NCBI GenBank assembly: GCA_013372965.1
Contig: JABXIR010000284.1
Location: 1-7,351 of the forward strand
Origin: Gammaproteobacteria bacterium
GTDB taxonomy: Bacteria > Pseudomonadota > Gammaproteobacteria > Pseudomonadales > DSM-25080
Reading direction: 5' to 3'
DNA: 7,351 nt
The notes beneath the pieces were generated by a model. It saw only the letters and a program-made list of their open reading frames with translations, was not told the DNA's origin and ran no database searches. Shown here piece by piece: positions 1 to 5,664 of the stretch. The first letter of the stretch is position 1, and the number at the start of each line of letters is the position of its first letter. A program made the translations under genes and the position numbers.

Positions 1-884
1 GCTTCGTCGTCGTTCATGAATCGACTCGAATAAACGTGACCGTTACCCGTGCGGTGCTGTAAAGGAATTCGCCATTGCCAACCGGCAGTGTGCGCTGTTG
101 CGCGGGTGTACGGCAACACTGGACCCGTGTTCTCGGTTGGGACCGCCAATGCACTATCGCAAGCCAACCAGTGGCTCCAATCGACATAACCCACGCCCAA
201 TGCATCGCCCAGAAGCAGACTTCTAAAGCCACTGCAATCGATAAACAGATCACCACTCACCTCTCGACCATCGTCGAGTAAGAGTGAGTCGATGTAGCCA
301 TTTTCGGTGTTGAGTTTGACCGTTTTGATTAGTCCATCGGTGTGCTTTACATTAAACTGCGCGGCGTATTCACTGAGATAACTCGCCACCATACTGGCGT
401 CAAAATGGAAGGCGTAGCCGATGCCCAGTAACCCGGTATTCCCTAACTTTTCGACCGGCGCAAACTTGTGCTCACGGGCAGCACGGTCATTAAACGAATA
501 CTTCCAAAAATTTTCATGAAATCCCAGCTGTTTTCCGCGCAGCCAGACTTGATGGAAATCCAGTACTCCCAGACGACGACCAACATCGCCAAAGGTGTGA
601 ATATAGCTATCGCCCAACTTGCCCCAGTTACAGAACTCGATACCGAGTTTGTAGGTGCCTTGCACGTGCTTTAAGAAATCTTGTTCTTGAATTTGAAGTG
701 CGTCTAGCAACAATCGAATCTGCGGAATGGTTGCCTCACCAACACCCACAGTACCGATCGACTTCGACTCGATGAGCTCCACTTCTAGGTCGCGACCTGC
801 CAGCTTAGGAATCAGTGCCGCGGCCATCCAACCTGCAGTGCCACCACCGACGATAACTATTTTTTTTATGCGATTATCGTTCAC
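1..884 (-). CDS. Flavin-dependent tryptophan-halogenase-like protein, N-terminal 294 codons (3' end beyond the window)
   Basis: Family role: FADH2-dependent halogenases of the tryptophan halogenase family (PF04820) make hypohalous acid at the flavin, which passes to an active-site lysine and halogenates an electron-rich, usually indole-like substrate in the cytoplasm. Seen here: dinucleotide-binding motif GGGTAG at residues 13-18 after a beta strand; GEATIP at 49-54; TYKLGIEF at 77-84, placing a lysine at 79, the number of the catalytic lysine of PrnA; DCSGFRS at 216-222; and the family motif WxWxIP at 269-274 (WQWRIP). The second catalytic residue of the family, a glutamate near 346, lies outside the window. 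Start: an in-frame TAA at 894-896 rules out anything further upstream. The GTG at 882-884 has AAGG (892-895) 7 bases before it, whereas the TTG at 888-890 is too close to that site. It lies downstream of the TonB receptor on the same strand. The substrate cannot be read from the sequence; many receptor-linked homologues have no known natural substrate. Confidence 0.93.
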   Translation of the reverse strand, partial: MNDNRIKKIVIVGGGTAGWMAAALIPKLAGRDLEVELIESKSIGTVGVGEATIPQIRLLLDALQIQEQDFLKHVQGTYKLGIEFCNWGKLGDSYIHTFGDVGRRLGVLDFHQVWLRGKQLGFHENFWKYSFNDRAAREHKFAPVEKLGNTGLLGIGYAFHFDASMVASYLSEYAAQFNVKHTDGLIKTVKLNTENGYIDSLLLDDGREVSGDLFIDCSGFRSLLLGDALGVGYVDWSHWLACDSALAVPTENTGPVLPYTRATAHTAGWQWRIPLQHRTGNGHVYSSRFMNDDE

Positions 885-915
885 CGTCAAACCTTAATTG
901 ATGCTGAAATATAAT

Positions 916-951
916 AAAAAAGCCTCCAAAGGGGGGATCCGATGGAGGCTT
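916..951 (-). terminator. Rho-independent terminator or attenuator between receptor and halogenase genes
   Basis: On the minus strand, AAGCCTCC (944-951) pairs perfectly with GGAGGCTT (920-927) around a 16-base loop that is rich in C, and the stem runs directly into a U-tract (TTTTTT at 916-921, then ATTAT). It starts 24 bases after the receptor stop codon. This is the standard layout of an intrinsic terminator. Because the halogenase begins only 32 bases beyond it and I see no clear promoter in between, it probably lets some transcripts through, giving more receptor than halogenase. The large loop makes the strength uncertain. Confidence 0.8.
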
Positions 952-975
952 AACTTTAAACGCTATACGACCTCA

Positions 976-3801
976 TTAGAAGCTGTACGAAGCACCCAAC
1001 GAGTACGTTGCACCATAGGTCTGGTACTCAGTTGCGTAGCCAGTGCCTACATCGACCGTACGGAACGGCTCGTTGGTCAGGTTAAGACCCTGTAGCGTTA
1101 CCGATAGACCCTCTAACGCACCATACTGGAAGGTGTAGCCGATTTGCGCATCAAGAATCGTCTCTTCCATCACGTCAGAGCCTGTACGAGCACCACCGAA
1201 GCCAGTGACTTCACCGACGAAGTCTGAACGGTAACGCTGACTCACACGCGCGTTCCAGCCGTGATCATCGTAGTATACAGTGACGTTGTACACGTCTTCA
1301 GACAAGCCTGGTAGGCGAGAGTTTGAACCTGGGCCGTTTGGCTCGATATCAGACTCCGTGTTCGAGTACGTCGCGAAGACACCGAAGCCTTGCATAACGT
1401 CTGCGAATAGACCGAAGTTGATCGATGCGGTCAGTTCGTAACCCTTAATCTCACCACCTTCGCCGTTCATTGGCTGGTACGTAGGACCAACAATAATGTC
1501 CGACTGCGGGTTCGGCACGGTCGTTACCGGAATACCTGTAAAGTCGTATAGTGACGCTTGGTTGAAGATGTAGCTGTCTAGTTCTTTGTAGAAGTAAGCC
1601 GCTGACACATAGCTTAAGCCGTCTTCGAAATAGTACTCAGTCGAGAAGTCGTAACCCGTCGACAACCAAGGCGTAAGCATGGTGTTACCACTGTTACGAT
1701 TCCATGGTGACAAGTTTTGATAGGCTTGGAACTCAGGAGTACCACCAGCAATCGCTGCATCGACGTCTGCTTGATTGTTGGTGTCTTTACCTGCGTCGTA
1801 ACCGTAGTAACCCGACGCACGCATTTCATCCATACGAGGGCGAGCCAGAGTCTTCGCCGCACCGAAACGAACGATCAGATCTTCTGTAACGGCCAAGTTT
1901 AGGTTCAAACTTGGAAGTACTTCACTGTCAGACGCTGAGTAGCTCAGTTTTTCAGAATAGTAATTGGCACCTGAACCGATCGCGTATTCACCATTTGATG
2001 ATTGATCCCAGGAGTGGTACTGAAAACCAAAGTTACCGTAAAGGTTCATGCCCGCGACGTCCGTTTCAAGGTTGGCTTGAACGTAGGTGATGATCACTTC
2101 CTCGTCGACTGTCCAGCCTTTCGCAGCAATGTCGTTGTAAGCGTAAGGTGCCACAATGATTTCGCCGCTATTCAGAAGCGCAGACGGGTCGTAAGCTAAA
2201 ACATTGGTGTTTGCACCATTGAGCGCGAAGTCCAGTGAAACGGCACCCGCCAAGCCTGCAGGCAACTGAGTTTGAGCTTCGTAAGCGCCTGAAGAGTTAG
2301 GCGCGTCAGTGACCACACCCTCATTGGCGATACGCGACTTCGAGCGCTCGGTGTAATTCACACCAATTTCGATCGTTGTTAGCGGACCAATGTTGAGCTC
2401 GCCTTCCGTTGAAGCGCGGAATGCATTGATTTCGTCATTGATGTCGAAGATCTTGTTGTAACCAAACTGACCCGCAGGGTTGTATGCTGCCAAAGCATTT
2501 GGATCACCCCAGCCCTGAGGGCTTGTGACGTACAACGGATCTGCAGAACCGTAGTCGGCATTGCTGTAGTCGAGCATAGTTTCGAACTGAGTACCATTTG
2601 GCGAGGACCAGAAGTGGACTGTATCCATCGCGCCTTGACCCGCAGGACCTGTACCCATGTTGGTTTCAAGATCCGCGAGATCTTTACGATCAACAGATGA
2701 GTGAGACAGATCGATTTCACCCGTCCAACCATCGGTAATCTGGAAGTCGAAGTTTAAACCGAGCGACAGCGAATCTGCGTCACGCTTAAACTGGTTGTTC
2801 TCTACGATTGTTTTAACACCGTCGTAGATACCTTCAGTAACGATGCCATTTTGTGCTTCAATTGTAGTTAACGTGGCGCCACAAGCTAAACAAAGAGCAA
2901 GACCGTGCTTGATGTTATCCTCGGTAAAATCCGAGTAGAACAAGTCGAAGGTTGCACCAAAGGTGTCTGAAGGGCGGAATTCAACCGTCGAAACGAAGCT
3001 ATCACGCTTGAATTCACCCGTACGAACGTATACACGTCCTCCGCCGATGGCGTTGTTTCCTTGGCCATCGCCCGCATAGTAGCCCCAAGAATTGAAATGC
3101 TGGCCTTGGTTTGACGAATCAGTGTGTGAGTAACCCAACATCAAGCCGATGGTATCATCAGAGAACTGATCAACGTATACGGCGTTAAGACGATTGCCAT
3201 CGCTGTTGCGGTTAGACGCGAGATCGTACTCGAGCTGCTCGTAACGACCGCTGACCATAACGCGGCGCTCTGACTCATCTAATGGGCGAACGGTTTGTAG
3301 ATCCACGGTACCCGACAAACCCTGGCCAATGAGGCCTGCGTTTGGCGTCTTGTAAACAGTGACTGCATTGAGCAACTCTGATGGGTATTGATCAAACTCA
3401 ACCCCACGGTTATCGCCCACAGATACCTGCTCACGACCATTTAAAAGGCCCGTTGAGAAATCTGGAGACATACCACGAACCGCAACTACCTGCGCACGGC
3501 CATTGAGTCGCTGAACCGTCAAACCCGGAAGACGACCAAGACCTTCTGCAATCGAAATGTCTGGAAGTTTACCTAAGTCTTCTGATGAGATTGCTTCAAC
3601 AATACCATTGTTGTCACGCTTGGTTGCGACCGAGTCTTGAAGACTCGCGCGGTAACCCGAAACAATCACCTCTTCGACGACTTCTTGTTCGGCTTCTTGA
3701 TCTTCTACCTCTTGCGCAATTGCGCCAAGGCTTACACTTCCCAGTACCAGACCAATGCTGGCAGCTAGTCGTGAACGACGGAACGTATTCACTGGTTGCA
3801 T
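976..3801 (-). CDS. TonB-dependent outer-membrane receptor, Xanthomonas/Caulobacter type (TIGR01782-like)
   Basis: A 941-residue outer-membrane transporter that would import a ligand using TonB-ExbBD energy. Order of parts: signal peptide 1-29 (RRSR, hydrophobic core, AIA before Gln30); an acidic linker 31-44; TonB box EEVIVSG at 43-49 followed by YRASL, typical of this subfamily; plug domain from about 60 to 175, with PDISIAEGLGRLPG at 80-93, VRGMSPDF at 108-115, YPSELLNAVTVYKTP at 139-153 and GLSGTVDLQT at 161-170; then a beta barrel to the C-terminal phenylalanine 941 (GASYSF), the usual assembly signal. Length is normal for the family. The only cysteines are C304 and C307 (CLAC). The start ATG has AAAGGGG (3811-3817) 9 bases upstream. 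Relatives often serve oligosaccharide uptake, but substrate cannot be read from sequence, and a Fur-like site upstream leaves an iron-linked role open. It is followed by a halogenase gene in the same direction. Confidence 0.95.
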   Translation of the reverse strand: MQPVNTFRRSRLAASIGLVLGSVSLGAIAQEVEDQEAEQEVVEEVIVSGYRASLQDSVATKRDNNGIVEAISSEDLGKLPDISIAEGLGRLPGLTVQRLNGRAQVVAVRGMSPDFSTGLLNGREQVSVGDNRGVEFDQYPSELLNAVTVYKTPNAGLIGQGLSGTVDLQTVRPLDESERRVMVSGRYEQLEYDLASNRNSDGNRLNAVYVDQFSDDTIGLMLGYSHTDSSNQGQHFNSWGYYAGDGQGNNAIGGGRVYVRTGEFKRDSFVSTVEFRPSDTFGATFDLFYSDFTEDNIKHGLALCLACGATLTTIEAQNGIVTEGIYDGVKTIVENNQFKRDADSLSLGLNFDFQITDGWTGEIDLSHSSVDRKDLADLETNMGTGPAGQGAMDTVHFWSSPNGTQFETMLDYSNADYGSADPLYVTSPQGWGDPNALAAYNPAGQFGYNKIFDINDEINAFRASTEGELNIGPLTTIEIGVNYTERSKSRIANEGVVTDAPNSSGAYEAQTQLPAGLAGAVSLDFALNGANTNVLAYDPSALLNSGEIIVAPYAYNDIAAKGWTVDEEVIITYVQANLETDVAGMNLYGNFGFQYHSWDQSSNGEYAIGSGANYYSEKLSYSASDSEVLPSLNLNLAVTEDLIVRFGAAKTLARPRMDEMRASGYYGYDAGKDTNNQADVDAAIAGGTPEFQAYQNLSPWNRNSGNTMLTPWLSTGYDFSTEYYFEDGLSYVSAAYFYKELDSYIFNQASLYDFTGIPVTTVPNPQSDIIVGPTYQPMNGEGGEIKGYELTASINFGLFADVMQGFGVFATYSNTESDIEPNGPGSNSRLPGLSEDVYNVTVYYDDHGWNARVSQRYRSDFVGEVTGFGGARTGSDVMEETILDAQIGYTFQYGALEGLSVTLQGLNLTNEPFRTVDVGTGYATEYQTYGATYSLGASYSF

Positions 3802-3810
3802 ATTGTATTT

Positions 3811-3832
3811 CCCCTTTACTTTAAAAAGTAAA
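3811..3832 (-). promoter_or_regulatory. Leader palindrome adjoining the receptor's ribosome binding site
   Basis: TTTACTTT (3815-3822) and AAAGTAAA (3825-3832) form a perfect 18-base palindrome with an AA centre. On the minus strand it ends within the Shine-Dalgarno sequence AAAGGGG (3811-3817). It falls about 8-25 bases downstream of the transcription start implied by the promoter candidate at 3846-3874. This position fits either an operator for a dimeric repressor or a weak AU-rich mRNA hairpin that partly masks the ribosome site. The palindrome is seen directly; the function is inference. Confidence 0.5.
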
Positions 3833-3845
3833 CGCGTGTCATATT

Positions 3846-3874
3846 ATTATCCGCGATTTGCCCCTACGTGTGCA
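3846..3874 (-). promoter_or_regulatory. Candidate sigma70 promoter for the receptor gene
   Basis: On the minus strand TGCACA (3869-3874, 4 of 6 to the -35 consensus) is separated by 17 bases from GATAAT (3846-3851, 5 of 6 to the -10 consensus). Transcription would start near 3839, giving a leader of about 38 bases before the receptor ATG. The -10 is good and the -35 weak, which suits a regulated promoter. AT-rich sequence just downstream (TAATAT at 3841-3846) offers alternative -10 boxes. Confidence 0.4.
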
Positions 3875-3912
3875 GGTAGCACCTCTTGGCCGTTCACAAA
3901 AATTTCTAAACT

Positions 3913-3931
3913 GCCAATGATTGTCATTTTT
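3913..3931 (-). promoter_or_regulatory. Fur-box-like inverted repeat upstream of the receptor gene
   Basis: The minus-strand 19-mer here matches the classical Fur consensus (GATAATGATAATCATTATC) at 14 of 19 positions by hand count, and its core AATGACAATCATT matches 12 of 13. It contains the inverted repeat AATGA-N3-TCATT (3916-3928). Fur is the iron-responsive repressor of iron-uptake genes in proteobacteria. The site sits about 75 bases upstream of the transcription start I favour, which is far for simple repression, but a weak alternative promoter overlapping it (CTGACT, 17-base gap, AATCAT on the minus strand) cannot be excluded. Confidence 0.4.
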
Positions 3932-3954
3932 AGGGAATTAGTCAGAATTATCGT

Positions 3955-3971
3955 CCCCCCTTGGGGGGGGG
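3955..3971. repeat. C6-TT-G9 homopolymer inverted repeat
   Basis: Six C residues (3955-3960), TT, then nine G residues (3963-3971). In minus-strand RNA this is C9-AA-G6, able to form a six-base-pair all-GC stem with a small loop. It lies between the end of the YgjP-like gene and the receptor's control region. No U-tract follows, so it is not a canonical intrinsic terminator, though it may act as a 3' barrier or pause site. Long G runs of this kind can also change length by replication slippage. Confidence 0.6.
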
Positions 3972-3985
3972 AGTATTATGCAGCC

Positions 3986-4005
3986 TCACCCTAACACTAG
4001 GATGA
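3986..4005 (-). other. Stem-loop in the 3' trailer of the CDF/YgjP-like unit
   Basis: On the minus strand TCATCCTA (3998-4005) pairs with TAGGGTGA (3986-3993) around the loop GTGT, using one U-G wobble. On the plus strand the same position is a C-A mismatch, so the structure is favoured in the RNA read in the direction of the upstream genes. It starts about 31 bases after the YgjP-like stop codon. Without a U-tract it is better seen as a 3'-end stabiliser or part of a bipartite stop with the C/G hairpin at 3955-3971 than as a full terminator. Confidence 0.35.
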
Positions 4006-4036
4006 ACGATTCAATGAGCGAGAAAATCACGCGAAT

Positions 4037-4642
4037 TTAGCGTAGCGCCCGCCGTCTCAGACGCCAATCAGGCATGCGGATTTCAACTTCATGCCAATAC
4101 GCCGAGCTGTGGTTGAGTTCCTTCAAGTGACACAACTCATGAAGTACCACGTACTCGACCAACTCTGGGGAAACTTCTGAAAGTTTCAGGGCGAAACGAA
4201 TCCGCCCATCCGCGGAACAACTGCCCCAGCGAGAGACCATGTTACGATAACTCCAGCGCGGCGTATCGCGACACCAGTGCGTCATAGTTGGCCAGTATTG
4301 AGCAATGAACTGGCTCACGTACTGATCGAGGATATGTTTACGAAACTCGATCTCGTTGCTGAATCCTACTGAGGTCATCATCGATTTCAGATGCTCTCGG
4401 GTGATCGATTCGCCGAACCAGCGCGATTCCGTCACCAATGTTGGCGTGACGTTTGACAACTGTCGTTTAACCCAGCCTTCATTTTCTTTAAGAAAGGCGA
4501 GCGCGACGTCGTCAGGACACGATACCGGCACTCGTATCTCGACGTTCCCTGACGGCGTTACTACTAGCGACAAACGACGTCGACGTGGATGCGATTTAAT
4601 TTGCCAGTGAAACTCGAAGATGTGAGGTTGCGCCGAATGCAT
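4037..4642 (-). CDS. YgjP-like (DUF45/PF01863) zinc metallopeptidase-fold protein
   Basis: A 201-residue cytoplasmic protein with no signal peptide or membrane segment. The N-terminal part (about 14-64) carries the beta-rich HPRRRRLSLVV...VEIRVP pattern of the family. The C-terminal part has RWGSCSADGRIRF at 138-150 and the zinc signature VVLHELCHLKELNHS at 165-179, in which H168 and H172 are zinc ligands, E169 the catalytic base, and H178 the likely third ligand. This matches PF01863, related to SprT/M48-type gluzincin folds. The cellular substrate is poorly known; I recall E. coli YgjP being annotated as a UTP pyrophosphatase, so a non-peptidase role is possible. The start ATG lies 3 bases after the stop codon of the metal exporter gene and has no strong Shine-Dalgarno sequence, which points to translation by re-initiation. 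Length fits the family and the zinc motif is intact. Confidence 0.92.
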   Translation of the reverse strand: MHSAQPHIFEFHWQIKSHPRRRRLSLVVTPSGNVEIRVPVSCPDDVALAFLKENEGWVKRQLSNVTPTLVTESRWFGESITREHLKSMMTSVGFSNEIEFRKHILDQYVSQFIAQYWPTMTHWCRDTPRWSYRNMVSRWGSCSADGRIRFALKLSEVSPELVEYVVLHELCHLKELNHSSAYWHEVEIRMPDWRLRRRALR

Positions 4643-4645
4643 GAC

Positions 4646-5548
4646 TTAGTCGTGCTCGGTGGGCGCGATACTTTTTGGATCTTGGTGCACCAATACCTCT
4701 GCTTCTGCAAACAGTGCCTTAACACGTTTTTCGACTCGATCTGCGATACTGTGTGCTTCGATAAGCGGCATGTTATCCGGGAGTTCAAGGTGCAACTGAA
4801 TAAAGGTCGCTCCACCCGATTGACGTGTTCGCAGATCGTGGTATCCATAGACGCCGTCGACCGACATCACCGCTTCGCCAATTTGCTCTCTAACCCCCTC
4901 ATCCAGTTCTTTATCTAACAGTAGGTCAGACGCTTCTCGAGCAATATGATACGCGGAATAAGCGATGTAGAGCGCAATCGCAATACCGATGTAGGCGTCG
5001 GCCTCAACGTAACCATAAACCGATAGCACTAACGCGGCGATGATCGCGACATTACTCAAAATATCAGAGACGTAATGCAATGAGTCGGCAGCAATAGCAG
5101 AAGACTTAGTCTTCGACACCACATAACGCTGGAAGGCCACAAGCGACAAGGTCAACACCAGCGAAAACGCCATCACCGACAGTGCAATTGATTCTTGAGT
5201 TAAGTCACGAGGGTGAGCAATTCGTTCGATTGCATAAAACATTAAGAAACACGCCGATGCTGCAATCAAGAACGACTGCATCAGTGATGCGAGTGCTTCA
5301 GCCTTGCCGTGGCCAAACCGATGATCATCATCTGCCGGTTTGAGTGCGTATCGTATTGCAAAGAAGTTAATCATAGAGGCACCGACATCCATCAGTGAGT
5401 CGATGAGCGAGGCCAGAAGGCTTACCGAGTCGGAAAGCCACCATGCAATAATTTTGGTTAACACCAGTACCAAAGCCACAATGATTGAAGCCGTGGATGC
5501 CCAACGCAGTAGTCGGTTTCTCTGCTCAGATGATATTTGGTTCGTCAT
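4646..5548 (-). CDS. fieF: FieF/YiiP-type cation diffusion facilitator (divalent metal/proton antiporter)
   Basis: A 300-residue inner-membrane exporter, the same length as E. coli FieF (YiiP), which expels Zn2+, Fe2+ and similar ions in exchange for protons as a homodimer. Six membrane segments are evident in residues 12-205. The ligands known from YiiP are all present with a constant shift of five: site A D50, D54, H158, D162; site B D73, H76, H80 (in ADDDHRFGHGKAE); cytoplasmic site C H237, H253, H266, H288, D290, within the conserved HDLRTRQSG and VHQDP. The DD-HD make-up of site A is that of zinc/iron transporters rather than manganese ones. The start ATG has GGAG (5554-5557) 5 bases upstream. 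It is the first gene of a unit with the YgjP-like gene, 3 bases apart. Ortholog assignment is strong; which metal matters in this organism is inference. Confidence 0.95.
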   Translation of the reverse strand: MTNQISSEQRNRLLRWASTASIIVALVLVLTKIIAWWLSDSVSLLASLIDSLMDVGASMINFFAIRYALKPADDDHRFGHGKAEALASLMQSFLIAASACFLMFYAIERIAHPRDLTQESIALSVMAFSLVLTLSLVAFQRYVVSKTKSSAIAADSLHYVSDILSNVAIIAALVLSVYGYVEADAYIGIAIALYIAYSAYHIAREASDLLLDKELDEGVREQIGEAVMSVDGVYGYHDLRTRQSGGATFIQLHLELPDNMPLIEAHSIADRVEKRVKALFAEAEVLVHQDPKSIAPTEHD

Positions 5549-5664
5549 AGCATCTCCGTAAATGATGTGCTTATGCTAACACTTCTGAACGAAAAGCTAT
5601 AAGACTGCGTCGGTTTCTTTTAGAATGACAGCACATAATTATTCGCCTACTTGATGAGTTTAAT
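5549..5664. promoter_or_regulatory. Divergent intergenic region between fieF-like and metallopeptidase genes
   Basis: These 116 bases must hold the start signals of two divergent genes. Ribosome sites are visible on both sides: GGAG at 5554-5557 for the minus-strand exporter, and a weak GATGAG at 5653-5658, 6 bases before the plus-strand ATG. TAGAAT (5621-5626) and CATAAT (5634-5639) resemble plus-strand -10 boxes, but neither has a credible -35 hexamer at the right distance. I see no clear metal-regulator operator. Confidence 0.4.

Noticed and set aside
14..256. Open frame of 80 codons on the minus strand near the left edge
   Set aside because: It is out of frame with, and inside, the halogenase gene, whose own frame shows the family motifs through to the window edge.
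888..890. TTG as the halogenase start
   Set aside because: It is only 1 base from the AAGG ribosome site, whereas the GTG at 882-884 has a 7-base spacing and starts directly before the flavin-binding strand.
898..1095. 65-codon plus-strand frame across the terminator and the receptor's 3' end
   Set aside because: It overlaps the hairpin and the antisense of the receptor's conserved C-terminus, has no ribosome site that I can see, and resembles no known protein.
976..3801. Naming the receptor as a specific siderophore or maltodextrin transporter
   Set aside because: The subfamily is clear, but nothing in the sequence fixes the ligand, and the Fur-like site and family habit point in different directions.
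3955..3971. C/G hairpin as a canonical intrinsic terminator
   Set aside because: No U-tract follows on either strand: the minus strand continues ACGATAATTC and the plus strand AGTATTATGC.
4564..4918. Overlapping minus- and plus-strand frames of about 94 and 109 codons around the fieF/ygjP junction
   Set aside because: Both are shadows of the exporter and YgjP-like genes, whose frames carry complete family motifs; the shadow products are rich in Arg, Cys and Ser with no recognisable domain.
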